A stretch of DNA of 64,000 nt, from NCBI GenBank assembly GCA_948146395.1, contig OX411545.1:24941526-25005525 (forward strand), written 5' to 3'. Shown in pieces: positions 12,901 to 27,900 of this stretch; the stretch's first letter is position 1; each line of letters begins with the position of its first letter. The notes under the pieces are model-generated. The model searched no databases, was not told where the DNA came from, and saw only the letters and a list, made by a program, of their open reading frames with translations. The translations under genes and the position numbers were made by a program. The DNA is from Fragum whitleyi (taxonomy: Eukaryota; Mollusca; Bivalvia; Cardiida; Cardiidae).

Positions 12901-15900
12901 GTATGGGCACTACAACAAAACTTTTAACAATTTTATAAAACTTGGTGAGTCTGGTAATGTCTCGTCTATGCTGGAGTACTGTTGACCATTGTTTGAATTT
13001 TCAAAAGACAAAATTGTTTAAAGCAGTTTATAGGATAAACTGGTATCATTATATGAGTTTACTGTAGGTTAGTTTGCCTTTACTGTTTAACTTAATACAT
13101 TATAGTTTAAGGAACATTTTGAAGATCTTGAAAAGAGTAATCTTAAAAGAAAGACAAGAAAAAGTCCTCCAGATGTATCGGAAAAGTTATGATAATATTT
13201 GAATTTGAAAGCAGAGTAAATTTCTAAATATCAATCCAAGATGTTGGTGTAAAAAGGTAAAGAAGTACTTTTGTAATAATGTAGATTTTAATGATGTCTG
13301 TAAATATTATTTTACATCATTCTAGATAATATGGTAATTTCTGAAACACACTCGATAAATTTTGAAATTATTTCTTCCAGAAATTTGACCCTGATGCCAG
13401 AGCCATCACAGTGCAGAATCTTCTACCTTTTACATACTACAAACTCCGACTGATAGCGGAGAATATTGTAGGACGGAGTAATGAGAGTGAGCCGACAGAA
13501 TGGTTCCAGACTCTACAGGACGCCCCAGCTAACCCTCCTGGCAATGTGACAGTCAGAGCCCTAAATGCTACAACTCTCAGAGTTAGCTGGACTGTAAGTT
13601 TGTAGGGTGCATTCAATTTTGTTAGACAGCCACCTCTTTAAAGGGACTACTTTATAATGGATTTTTAACTTAAATTCACTATTTTTAGTGCAAAATCTCC
13701 TTTACACTTGTGGAAAAACAGTAGAAATGTCTCATCAAAAACTATCAATAAAAGGGTTCAAAGAGAAGTTAATTTGTAGTTTATAGAGTGTCCAAAACTT
13801 GAAGGTCAGCCCCCGGTTATAAATTGGTAGTTACCTTGAACCAACCAGACTTGTTGTTCCAATCAAAATATCAATCCTAATTGGCTGATTTTGATTAAAA
13901 TCTAAACAATGGCTAACTGGTCTCAGGAGATACATTTTTTTGTTCTTTTATAGAAACTTGATGGCCTGATACATATATTATTTATGTGCAACCAAAATAT
14001 TGTAAAAACAGCATTAATGCAGCTGTATTAATAATGGTATGGTTGCCTATTTGCATTTATGTGAACATTTATATCAGATTTGTTATTCCCATGCCTGTAT
14101 GACGAAGGTTTTTCAACATGGTAACAAATACATTTTTCAAGGTAACTTGTCTGTAGACAAGTTAATAAGAGCAATCCTTGTTAAGGTAGAGCTACTTAAA
14201 AAAATTGTAAGATATTAATGAGCCTGATGTTATCAAATGTTAGAAAACATTTTTTAAATGAAGGATATGCTGGATGCAGCATTTCTCTTTAAAACCAATA
14301 GTTTTTAGAAAGTTGTCAATCAAGTTCATTTTGATCCTGGACTAGTAGAAAATCATCTTTTACATCTTTCATCTAGTACAGAAAAAGTGTATTTCCGCAA
14401 CCGTGATCAGATCAAACCAGATTTTGTTAGTCATAAGCCAGAATCAAAATTATGATACTCTATTTTCTTCTGCAGCCTTTACTCACCAAAGAATGGAATG
14501 GGGTTCCTAAGGGGTACAAGATCTACTACAGAATGAAGGAGGGATCCCCCAATTTTACCCTCATTGACCTAGATAATGGAATCAACATGGACAGTGCAAT
14601 TCTTGACCATCTAGAAGAGTGGATGGAATATGATGTGAAAATGTTGGCCTACAATGAAGTGGGGAATAGTGACTTCAGTCCAATTACAGTTGAAAGGACA
14701 AGAGAGTCAGGTGAGATCAACCCTATGTTCAGGATGATAAAAGGGTGCAAACTGTTTGCAAATTATACCCAAAGCACATGTGCCAAGCAGGGTATAATTT
14801 GCAAACAATTTGCACCATTTTTCCATTTTGTCAGTCACCTTGTAGAATGGAGTAACTACAATTTTTTAAGTTCAGTTACCTTATTTAGGTAGAAGTCTGA
14901 CAGCACGATAAATGCTGGAGATTCAACCTGATAAAATAATATAATTCTTGATCTCAAAAATTTGTAAAAAGATATTTTTTCATCAATGTCATTTATAGAC
15001 TAGATTTTATCAGAAAAGCTAAATGGTCCTTTATGTTTGTAGTCTTTGTCTTTTGAGAGCAACTTTTGAAAATAAACTTGGCCTAACTTTTCTATACATT
15101 TGAATTGTGAGGCCTTTTTGTTCTTCTTTTTACTACATCATGACATTTATTCTAGTTTTGGAAGCAAGATTTGATCCTTGTCATGCTGTAGAAAAATCTA
15201 GGCATAATTGTAGCAAAATCAAAGTGATAAAAGCACTGTATGAGCCTATTTTTAGTCATTTTATATTTTGAAAGTAGAATTTAGAACTTTTTGCTGGTTT
15301 AAAATTGTTAAATCGAAGTGGTATAAAAAAGACAAGAGTGCACGTATGTGGAGGCTGATCTTTCTCTGTACTTTCTGCTAAAGAAGGAATATTTGGGGCT
15401 CAGCATGACAAGGGATTATTTGAAGCCAAGGATAAATGTAAATGACACTTTCTCTAGTCCTGAATAAACATCTGTGACAATTTTTATAAAGAGTAAAACT
15501 TTCTTTCAGTTCCCACATCTGGTCCTCGGGGTGTTACTGCCAAATCCCTCTCACCAACCAGTATTAACGTGACCTGGGGTGAGGTCCCGAAATATCAACA
15601 GAATGGCATGATTCTAGGATATAAGGTAAAATAGTTGACTGTTTAATTTGTTTTTATTTTTGATTCATATTCCAGTGTGAGAAAGATGAGTTTTTTATTG
15701 AAGACAGGTTTACCTGTCTTTCAATATAGGGATCGTCGCCATCGTATTTTGATAACAAACCTACATGTGTCATTACGCTCAAAAAAGTAGACCCATTCAT
15801 AAAAATAAACGCGGCAAAAATAATCAATACAGTAGCAATATACCGTAAAATTTTGGTGCTGACCTAAATTCTGGCCAGGACCTCAGTGGAGTGAACACGT

Positions 15901-18900
15901 GATCTATGCAGAAGTTGCCTGCAGAAACGTGTTTTACATTCGTAAGTGGTGCTGTTTTAGGGCGTTTGCGGCTGCAATCTTTTGCATTTGCTCCAAATTT
16001 TCAATTGCATCCTATAACTGTTTTTATGCATAGCATTGGCAAGCTATTTTCAGTTCCCCATTTTAGACTCCCCTTTTCTCGTAAAATTGTGTGTTTGTGT
16101 GTCCTTAAGGTTGCTTTATTTATCCATCTCCCGGGCCTGTCGTAGTGTAAATCGATAAAAACTAAAATAGCACAAGGCTATTTGGAAAAGAAACTCGTAA
16201 ACCCTTGGAATTTCCTAGGTTTGAATTTTTACTTGGATTTACGGAGAAATTTCGATGGCTTATCAAATTACTTTATTATTAGGTTTGTTTTGTCTATCCA
16301 TATTGTACAGCATTCGGAACATCACTCGGTCATTTCCGTAAACGGCAACAGATCGTGATCGTGGTATTCACTCGGCAATCATCGGGCGATCTATGAAGTC
16401 TCAGATCTATCTAAATGTAGGTTACGGAATCGGCCGAGTTGTGACGAATGCGTTAGATTGGCCGAGTGGTGTCCCAAATGGCCTATACAGTAGTACCACG
16501 TGTGCGCGACCCCGGTTTTGAGTTTCCGCTTTTGTTTTCGATAATTTTCTGACAATAACAAAAACTGTTTTGGAATGGATTTATTTGTAACATTCTGGAG
16601 GGGACTTTGAAAGAATTCTACTCAATGTGATAAATGCTGTAGCTCGGGATTTCATTTAACGATCTGTCATTTTGGCAGTTTTGTCAAAATTGATAGTTCA
16701 CCGGATAGTTCAATCCGAATATTGATCTAGAAAAGCAGTCCCGTGGAAAAGGCCTGAAAGGTTGGTTGTCTTAACAGGTTTATATATTATTTTGTTGTAA
16801 AAATAATTTTCTACTAAGTAAGACCATATGCAAGGAGAATAACCTGAAATGGAGATCGAAATATCTCAATGGAAAAATAGAAATAAAATGTTACACTCCT
16901 GGAAGAAACTTAAATGGTATTCATAAAAAAAAAGCTACAGCTATTGTACGGGAAAATACTTCTTCTTGGTATTGACTTTGACTAGTAAAAGTATAAGAAT
17001 ATTGGTATTACTTTCATTGCTTCTTCTATATGGAGATAATTAGTCAAATCCCGGATCAGATAATAAATGTAAAAGAAATTTGAACAAATTTCCAATTCAG
17101 GGCAATATTCACCATGGCAATGAAATGTTCAGCTCTTCATCAAGGGGTAAGCAATGTGTGTCATGTGGATTAACATTTTATTTAAGATTTTTACACATCC
17201 ACTTAATAAGTTTGACTGGAAAAAAATCGGATTTGGATCATATTGGATTGCTTGGGATAATCTGTACAATTTTATAAAACAGGGTTGCAATAATTCATAT
17301 GAGTTTTTAGAATACAGGAATTGCCACCATATTTCTGTTGGTTAAATGAATATTTTTTGTTTAGGATATTGAAAACTTACCCTTGGGGATGAATAGCGAT
17401 TATGAAGGCAGTTACCCTCTTGTTAAGCTTGAATTGGCTAGAGGGATAGGTTTATCTAGAAGTGATGAGTCTTCAAAGTAAAGCATATTCATTTGTTAGG
17501 AAGGTGCAGTTTCCATATGTAACCATCAATGATCGTTTTAAATTTTTGATTCCCACTCAAGAGATCTTCTCAAAACGCCACAATTTTCATTCCAATTGTT
17601 AATATTCAGTCCTGTCTTCAATTCAGGCCTTTCAGGCTACATTTCAATGGCTTTGTGTGAAACAGTTATAACTGTCTACCAATGTAAAGGTAGTTACAAC
17701 TGTCTGAGTCTTATTTGCCGTAAGCCATCAATTTCTACTTCTGGAAATTTGGGCTCAGGTCTGTTCAGGCAAACAAATTAATTCACATAGGATATAATGA
17801 TACTGTTTTATTTTCCTTTAAGACAGTAAATAATGAGATGATGCACTTTTTCATAGAAACAGAAATCAATTTTAAACCAATGGGCCATTCATATTTGGTA
17901 AGTAGGAGATTTAATTTTCATTTAATCACATTAAATTTAATATTCTTTCTTTTGATTTACTCCAGGTTCAATATAGATCAGAAAGGGAAGGTATTCTCCC
18001 CCAATTTCTGGAAGTTTCTGGTAACATGACCCACACAGTAAACCTGACGGGACTACGAAAGTTTGTGACCTATCAGATACGGGTACTGGCCTACACAAGG
18101 ATGGGCGATGGGGCTCTTAGTGTACCCGAGATTGACGAGACTACACTGCCTGATGGTAGGATTATTTTGTTCATTGTAATCTGTATTAGGAAATGTTATA
18201 CAATTTTAAATTGAAAGAAATTGGGGATGATTGATAAGAAGGTTTTTTCACATGAAAACATCCTATTTAGTAGAATATCTTTTGGAAAAGGAAAAATTAC
18301 TTGATGCAAGCAATTTTTTTTTCACAATAATATCTCAGTTACAAAATTTCAGGGATGTTAAATCAGGGACTTAAAAAGAAAAGGTTAATAAAAGAAGACT
18401 TGTTTATAATGTAAATCTTACTTAGGTTTGGCTTTTGAATGGTTCAGACAGAAATCCTTTGTTCTAACAATTCTAGAAAGGTACCTTTATTACTGATTGC
18501 TATTTGTATCAGCGTGCTTCTTCAATATTTCTCGAAAACACATATATCAATCTGTCAATTTCAGTTCCTGGTCCCCCTGTCAGTATTTGGTTCCCCAGTG
18601 TGTCCTATACACAAGCTACCATACAGTGGGCGGAGCCAACTGAACCGAATGGTATCATTACAGGTAAAATTGTAGTGAATATGTCTATATTTATCAAAAA
18701 ATGAAACTAGGTCAAGAATACTTATAAAGCATTGATATTGCCTTAGTTTATGAGAGATTTTGTAAAATAGATGCCAAAAAGGCTTAAACATTTTTGCTCA
18801 TCTGAGCACCTGTTAATTCAATGAACATTATTTGTTGACAGCAATTATACTTTAATGCTATAAAGCCCTAGTCTGGGCTTTGTAATCAAAATAATTTGAT

Positions 18901-21900
18901 CAGATATGACATTGTGTTGGGTAATGAGGATGAAGTCAATCCAAAATAGAATGTTCCAGTGTAAAAAGAACATTCACATGAGTGATTTATCCCCAATATT
19001 GCCCTCTTGTTGCTCCAAAATAGATTGGATTTTAAAAAAGTTTCTTTCATATTATGAAACATTTGACGGGATTTTGAAACAAGATATTAAAATGGCTATT
19101 TTGTATGTATTCAGGTTACATGGTATCATATCGTGTGAGAGACAGTGGAGATGAGTTTGTAAACAGTACCACATTACCACCGGCAGATAAAACTTTCACT
19201 GTAAACAACCTACAGGGTCAAGCTCACTATGAGTTCAGGGTGGTGGCCAGGACAATTACAGGATGGGGAGAAACTGCCATTGTGGAGGTGTTTACAATGA
19301 CTATTAGAAGTAAGTAGATATAATGAATAGTTTAACTTCTTATCAACCCATTTATAATTGTGACCTGTCATGCAAAAATGGACATTATGGGGAGTGCTCC
19401 ATCAAGGTCAGACTGTGCCATCTAAGCAGATTGACCAGGGTCAAGCTTTGCACAAAAAAATCTGAATCTACCTCCCCATGTAATTAATTCCAAAGTACAC
19501 AGACTGGTTGACCTATCCTGGTTTCAATCCTTTTTCCAAATATTTATTTCACAGAGTTCCTAGATGGTCCCTTTTTGTGTGATGGGTCATAATTGTCACA
19601 TTAGTGCTCAGAGGTTGAAAAGGCTATACACTTGTGTACACACTTTTCATTTGAGTGTTGGAATTTTGTTATCTTGAAGTATTTGTAATAAAAGCTTAAA
19701 GCCTTAAATCTCACACTCAGCAAATATTTGTAAACAATTATACCCTAAATTGAAGATTATTTACAAATACCGATTTCAAGTTAGCCAAATATCATCAAAT
19801 AATTCAAAACCATGGTCTTTTTGTGTCTTTTTGAGGACATGGCTACAATCTACAATATAAAGAATTATAATTCAGTTTTCTTTGAATATTAATTTGCTTT
19901 TTCATTTGGTTCTCTCTTTCTGCTCAATTCCAAATTTCTGTAAAGAATATACAACTTTAAAACTTTTCAGATATCCCTGACAAGCCCAGTAAACCTACCA
20001 TCCAGGAGTCCCTGGTTCAAGCTAGATCAGTCACCATTAGCTGGATAGCTCCACAGTTCAATGGCTATGGTCCTCTGCGAAACTACACTGTTCAATATAA
20101 AACAGATGCAACTGCATGGACTAGTGTTCAGGAGACGATCATGCCAAGTGTAACAACATATGCGGTCACTGGGTAAGTTTTCTGAAAGCCTAAAAAATTT
20201 TGATGATCCATTACCTAATGTTATAACTTCAAGATTTATTCAAATTGAAAGTACTTTAAGATGAAAATTTAAGTTGATAATAATTTTGAAAATATTTTCA
20301 TTCCATGATGGAAGAATTCATAGTTGGAAATATGTAAATCACAGAGATGTGCATCTCCTAATTTGGTTCAGTCCATCAACTTTTGACAAGGTTATATTCC
20401 TTTGATAAAAAAAAGGCATTTCATTATGGAAAGGCACTTTTGGGGGTATTAGTCCTCTTTGTTATTCTTTTTTTTTCTCAAAATAATTTAAGCTGTCTCA
20501 CAATTTGTGCATTCAGTGTTTCCAGCACTTTGAATTTAACGCTTTTTTCCAAACGTTTTATTCAGTAATGTGAGGGTGAAAAACAATGATTTAATGAAGA
20601 AAATGCTGTTTTTGTGTGTTTGTTTTTTATACATGTACATGTATTTATCACTTCACTTATTTTGCTTATTAAGTTTATTTTGGCCAAGTAGAAACTCATC
20701 TGTCACTAGTCCAGGAATAAGAGAAGAAAATCTGTTTTCACACCCTTGTATAACCATACAAGAACACATATTTCTTTACAGACTGTCACCCAACTCTGTG
20801 TACAGATTTAGAGTAGCAGCTACCAATGATATAGGTACCAGTGAATATAGTATACAGTCTGATGAACAGAAAACACTAGAGGATTGTAAGTTTCATAATT
20901 TAATTTTTGTTGTGTCCCTCAATAATGGTTCATTTTGATTGGCTGAATAGTTGGTTTTATTCCCCAATGAAAACAATTTTGCGTATGCAGCTGTTTTGTA
21001 AGCTTTCACAAAGAGTAGTCCTGTAAGAAATCTGTTTCTTAAAAGACACATCTTGACATTTTGCTTCATGATATTAAATTAATATATGAAGATATTATTT
21101 GTTGATTTCATGGAGAAAATCGAGGGGTGAACGGAAAACTGTCGTAACTGCATTTTTTCAAAAAATGATTTTTTTGTTTAATTGACATTCATTTACTATT
21201 ATACACATTTTGAAAAAATCATAATTTTGAATTCCTTCATTAAATGACTTAAATTTTGTTTGTGCAAAAGTGTCGTAAGTGAAGTCTTATCTTTTTACAA
21301 ACGGAAAACTGTCGTAACTTGAGTTACATACACTTTTCCAGTAACACAATTTACTATAATGAATAAAAATATTAACGGAAAAGTGTAGTTAATAGGATAA
21401 CATTGAGGCATTTTCTAAGTTACATTGATGTCATTTCAGATGAAATGATGACATCAAAATATTCTAAACCAGTGAAATTGAAAATTCCTAGCTATTAAGG
21501 TAGTGGACCCGTAATAATTCCTAAACATTTTAGAACATGTTATCTTTCACAATGTTAACCAATGTTTCCTTATGAAATCATTAGAAAACCTTCTTTAACA
21601 CTGTTAAAATTCATAACTTATGAAATGTCGCAGAACTATTACAGGTCCACTACCTTAATGAATACTGAAGATGCATGTGCAAATACATGGATGTGGACCT
21701 GAAGTCCTCACCCCTTTATTTGTGTAAATTGAAATTTTAGTAGTGCCTTCACAAATCTTTGGTTTATCCTATCTGACAACATTCAGAGAAATGCTTGGTT
21801 GTAAAAAAAAAACACAAAAACATTCTTTTTTGTGACAAGGAAATTTTAATATATCCTCAAGCTTTCACTTTCCTGAGAGGGAGGTAAAGACCTTTAAAAC

Positions 21901-24900
21901 CCCATTGCTACCCAATTCTACAGCTAGGTTGACGGGGGTGGCTATGAAGTGTTTTGCCCATAAACACACCCCACCCCAGGGTGGGGCTGGAGTCATGGAT
22001 CTTCAGTCAATGAGTCTAGTTTCTTTACATCTCAGTCACCAAGGAAGCTTGAGCACCTTACCATAGATTCCTGTTATTTTAACCAGTAATCTTATCTATA
22101 ACCCTGATTATAGCATTTCACTGCTCACATGCAACTGACTTTGTGAACAAACAAAAGATTTTAAGAACAAATAGCTATTTTTGATGGCAACTTCTGTTTA
22201 CTGGTATCAAATCTGTTGATAAATTTGAGTTGCTATTAATTGGATTTTACTGTAAAATCTAATTTTGTCATACAAAAGCAAGGGACACAAGCACTGCATT
22301 CAGCATGTCATCCCCCAATTCCTCTTCAAATTCACTTTTCAAATAGTTGCTCATGCAAACTAGGTTATTATTTCTCAATTAGTTGGAAATGTTTTGTAAT
22401 ACAGAAGGCAGAGCAAGATAGTAAGTTCTCAAATGATAGCCAAACCAAACATTAATATTATGTACACTATAGGGCTGTATCATCATAGTCCAATATGGCT
22501 TTTCTGACTGTAACTTCCTTAGACTTTTGAGACTTAAAAAATTCCATTGAAGAAATAAGATTTTTTTCTGGGATTTAACAAAAAATGTTTTATTTTTGCA
22601 ATTGAAAGTTACCGGTATATTAGTTTGAAAAACTCAGGACAAAATTTGAAACCTCAATGCCTGAATCCTGTTTGGTATAAGGAGAAGTGTTTTACTTTTC
22701 AAGAACACCTAGATCTAACAATATTAGGCTGTATTTGAACTTAATGCCAATTTTCAAAGTACTGTGGTATAGGGCCTTTGTGCCATTACAAATGCAAAAT
22801 TGGTAATTTGTGAACCTAACAGTTTGGTAAAGAAGAGTTTATGAAAGATTCCCTCTTACTTATCTGTATGAAAAATCTGGAATCTTCTGAATTTGAAAAA
22901 ACAACTCAATTAGGGCAACACTTCATGCAAATTAAAGCTCTATGTATAATTTTGTTTATGCAGCCAGAAAATATCTTTAAAGTATTTCCATCATAGGCTA
23001 AATTATTATCATAAATTCATGGATACCATGGCAAAAGGATGACTTGAAAGTACAGCATGTTTTTTTAATATTTGGCCTATAGTTATTTGGTACTAATGCA
23101 TGCAAAAATCAAGTAAGGAAACATTTCTGAAATATTTTGTAAACATTTAACTTCGGCTGCTCTCCACACTACGAAACATTTTTTAGAAGATGTTGATTCC
23201 ATAGAGTATTTTATTGGAAATGAGGTCATCAAGGAGGACGTGAACCTCAAAGACATTTACCAGTATTAAAATTGTTACCTGTTCAAAAAAAAAATTAAAA
23301 AAAAATAGTGGCTCTGTAGCTTTAACTATCATTCCATCACTTATAGTAGACTGTAGATACATTTATTCCAAATTAGAATTCTGATCAATCATCATGCTTA
23401 TATCATTGAATGTAGACTTGAACAAGCAACACAATATTGCCATAATAGACTAAAGGAGGGTTTTTTTAATATTGCAGAAAAAATTCCCAGATTTCTTACT
23501 CTATCCCTGTTTTACATCTGCAGATTTGTACAGATTTCCTTCTTATCCCAACAAAAACAAGAGGAGATTAATGGTCCTGAATTTCTCTGTGACCTGACCT
23601 TGCAACTCAAGCAATCATCTGTAGAGATCTCTTAAATCTGTATTTTGAGAAAGTCTATTACATTAAGAAGATTTTATCCTAGATTTGTTTCATTAACCTT
23701 CATTAACCTGGGGGCGCATATTCTTCATTTATCATAAATAGTAATACTCTGACCCAGAATTTCTCCCAAATCAAAAGGGATCTTTCTCATGATCTGACTA
23801 ACATTTTCAGCATGTTTGAAAAAGATTAAACATAAATTACAACTAGCTTGGTAATAAATATAACCATTAAGACCCCCTTTTCCTCTGACACAAGAGAGAA
23901 TACAACCAAAATCAATAGGAATCTTTATATTAATATGACCAGACAAACAGATTGAGCAAAAATTGTGACCTCTGGAATTGCAACTTTGAAATTATGATTA
24001 AAGCCCATTTTCCAATGACATTGGTCAGAACGTCACCAAAATCAATAGGGATCTTCCTTTTGACCAGACAAACATCCTCAGCAAGAGTGGTAGACCTTTC
24101 TTCCAAAATGGTGAAAAGAATGTTGTCATTTAGGCCCCATTTCCTGTGTCATTAGTTGGAATTCCTACAAATTCAATACAGATCTTCTCTATAAACAGAC
24201 AAACATTTTCAGTAAGTTTGAAAAAGATTGTGTTGAAATTGTGACTATTAGAGTGGTTACAAGGAAATTATCAATATGACCCCTTTCCCTTGATATAAGT
24301 GAGAATGCCACCAAAATCAATAGGGGTCTTCCTTTTAACCCGACAAACATACTCAGCAAGTTTGAGAGAGATTGAGTTAAAATTGTGACCTCTAGAGTGG
24401 TAGCAAAGAAATTGTTGACGTCAGACAATGAATGACACACTCTGGAGGCAGACATGAAGTGTTACCTTGAGCATGATAATGCTCAGGTGAGCTAAAAAGG
24501 GACATTATTCTTAGAATAATTAGACTATCACAAAGCGGACTAATATCCCCTTCAAGTGCTTGTCAATAATTAAAAGTCATTTTCCATCAAAGGGCCATAG
24601 CTCTGTCAAATCATTACCAAAAAATGACTTGCACATCTCTAATTGATACCAATCACATGCCGATGGCTCAGAGTGAAACAGTTGTAACTTCCATCGATGT
24701 GTAAGGTTTGAATGAAAACTCCTCATTATTTGCTGAGAAATTGAGCGAGGACAAAAAAATCTACAGACAGACTGACCCATTGATGGACCGACGGATAAAC
24801 TGACAAGCTGGCTCCTCTTTACCCCAAAAGCTTAGTTTAGGGGGTATAAATATACAAGTTTTAAAATTAAACTTCTTCATAGATTAGACTACTCTAATTC

Positions 24901-27900
24901 TGATGTAGAAAAATATGTCAAGTTTCAAACAAATATCTATAATTATGACTGACATAATTATGGCCAATTTAGGGGTTGAGGTTGTAAAATTGCTAAACCC
25001 TACACTTACAGAAACTAAAATTTTTGTACCAAAACAATCAAAATTAAAACAGGATTATCTAGCTTATTCCTTTTCTGCATTTAGATTGATCTTAAATATG
25101 ACTCTTAAAAGGATTTGCCATAAGGAGCTATATTTGACCTCTAACTTCCAATTTTTTCATAAAAAATCCCTTGATTCCAAGGTGAGCAACACAAAACCCT
25201 CACAGTCCTCTTATTTAAATGTAAAGAGAATACATTTTGCACTTCAATTAAATCTTATTATATTAATTCAAGAAATGAATTATCAAATGTTGTTAAATTC
25301 AACAATATGTTTATGGAAAAGTGTAGTTAACTGCTTGTACGACAGTTTTCCATATTTTTATGCCCCCGTTAGGGAGGCATCATAAATTTGACTTGTCCGT
25401 CCGTCCGTCTGTCCGTCTGTCCGTCCGTCATTCCGTCCAAAAACTTTAACATTGGCCATAACTTCTAAATCAAAGCGGTGTCGGGGGCATTGTCATCTTA
25501 CAGTGACAGCTCTTGTTTTTCATCAGGTTTTCATGATTTTCAGTTGTAAAACTGTCGTAAGTGAATGAACATTAAATATCAGACAAACTAATCTTTTTTT
25601 CATAAAATACATTATTGCAATTGAAAATTGTATAAATTCTCAATACTTTTCTGCTTAAAAACTTTTGTGAAAATGAACAATAACAAAATTGAACAGTTTT
25701 TCCTTTCTCCTGTAAAATTTTTTGAAAGTCACTTACGACAGTTTTCCGTTCAACCCTCGAAATGGTGTTTACCCCATATATGCAACAAATTACTAAAGTT
25801 AGATTAAATGCATCTAAAGTATGCATTGCAATGCATAAGTACTTCACTAAAATGGAACGCGAGTCGGATTAATACCTACTGGTTTCAAAGACCCTCTTTG
25901 ATATAGGTATAAATTAAAATATTCTTGTTGTCAAGGCAAATTAACATGGATAAATATAAAAGGGTTGTAGGATGAATACCGTACTTTGAGATTTTTTCGC
26001 CATGGTCTAATTTTCTCCACCCTCACTTGGTGTCAAAAAAATTGAACACACCAAAATATCCCTAAAATTTTGAAAATTTACCATCCATACAAAAGTCATA
26101 TTACCTATAAGAATATATTGTGTTTACACATGTACCTGTCTACATGAGGTGTCAATAGCTACTGATCTATAATTGATAAATGCATAGGTTGTAAAAATGT
26201 GAGAAATTTGACACACCGTTGTCTTTTTGAAATTTCGATTAATATAGCACCTCATTAAATTTTGTGTTCAAGAGATCACATCTTGGCCTAGAGAAACTTG
26301 ATGCAGTTACTTCCCTTAAATTCCTTCTTGAACATCAAAGGGTAATTTCTGTATGAACTTTTTAAAAAAGATAGACTTGTAAATAAAATTTTAGTTTAGT
26401 GTGTATTATTTTTCACCACCCATACTAGGTGGCAAAAAAAGACATATAGAGAATAACATGTTAGTGGCTAAAAATAACAATGTTATCTGGTCGAGGTTGG
26501 GAGAATTTATCATGACGAGGCTCTGCCGAGTCCTGATAAATTCTCACTGCCGAGACCTGATATTACATGTTACCTATTACATGTTATTCTATTTATCATG
26601 CAATCATTTTCCAGAGCTTAGGTTTGATAAACCCTTAAAAATCAAGGAAATTCAGGTGAAAGTTGTTTTTAAAATACTCTGCCTGATATCATGTTATGTT
26701 ATGAGACAGGTGATATCAGGTCAATACAGGCTTCATTGCATGATAAACCTAAATAAAGCCACTGCATTTTGGTAAATATGGCTTAAATAAGATGACACAA
26801 AAATATCCCAAAGTGCTGTAGTCTAAATTTACAAATGTTGAGATCCCAGTCTTATCATCTTTTTAGTTCTCTTGACTTTATTTTTGTTTGTATTAGAAGA
26901 ATCTTTTCCTCATAATGCATCATTAATTTCAGATCCTGAAGGTGCCCCAAGATTTGTACAGGTTAAACGTCTGACACAAACATCAGTGCGAGTTTCATGG
27001 GAGGTAGGATAAAAATAGTTGTTATTAGATTCTGTTTATCACCTATGACTTTATGTGGATTATAGGCAACTGTATAAACCCTTCTGATGTTCATGACATA
27101 TTAATACAGCACACTAAGCTTTTTTATTTCCCCTAAAATTGCAATTTTCCCCTCATAAATCAATATTACATCTTTTACAAGTTCCTAACATGGACATGTT
27201 TATGTAAAAAGTCAAAAGGCTTTTGTTATCAGCCTGAAAACTTAATTCTTCAAAGATCTATTTTCTTTGTGTCAAGTGAAATATTTTCAAGTATCATTAG
27301 TAATTAAGCAAACTTCGCAAGTGAAGATTTTCCCCTGCAACAGCTCATTCAACACTTTTACCAACTTAGAGGCCCAGGCCCATACCACTGAATAAAAAGA
27401 ACCCCTGCCAATTGTCTAGTATCTCTTACTGTATTTCAGCAACCTTTACCATTTACTTGGAATGGTGACCTACTGGGATACATACTGATGTACAGACAGG
27501 AGGGGAATGACAATTTCATGGAGGAAATTATTCCTTTTGAAACCATGGAGAAGGAACTAGATCAACTTGTCAAGTTCATTAATTATGAGTTTGTAGTCAA
27601 GGCTTTTAATTCCATAGGATCAGGGCCAGCCAGTCTACCTGTTCCAGTCTATGTTGGCGAAGCAGGTATTTACTCATTTTAATTTTTTATCAATTATTAT
27701 ATCATGATGGTGTAAGATGTATTTATGAAAAAAGAAGAAATTGCATCAAACTTAATTCAGAATTTAATTCATATGTCATGTGTTTATAGCTCTGCTGATT
27801 TATTATACTCAATGTCATCCTTAGCTGGAATGATGATGCTTTTGACGTCAAATAGCCCACATGCTAAATGACATGCTTGGCCGTCTGTCTGTGAAACCCT

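Larger units (their letters stand above)
21120..25760. mobile_element. 4.6-kb element with inverted ends
   Basis: The outer 28 bp at each end (21120-21147 and 25733-25760) are inverse with one mismatch. Each contains GAACGGAAAACTGTCGTAA. A second inverse block lies inside: GGAAAACTGTCGTAAC and TACACTTTTCCA at 21304-21345, with the counterpart at 25305-25350. AAAT flanks both ends and may be a target duplication. No transposase frame is visible, and the interior contains other repeats (21495, 21855, 23557, 24502, 25360). Confidence 0.55.

Noticed and set aside
15860..16800. CpG-richer stretch with CACGTG motifs as an internal promoter
   Set aside because: Most CpGs lie in a foldback element (16305-16490), and no start signals or exon with a good frame follow it.
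24915..25385. 156-codon open frame on the + strand, the longest in the window
   Set aside because: Its composition follows AT-rich intron sequence, it has no domain features, it runs into the 25360 element, and it lies inside the 4.6-kb repeat; it has no start context or partner exons.
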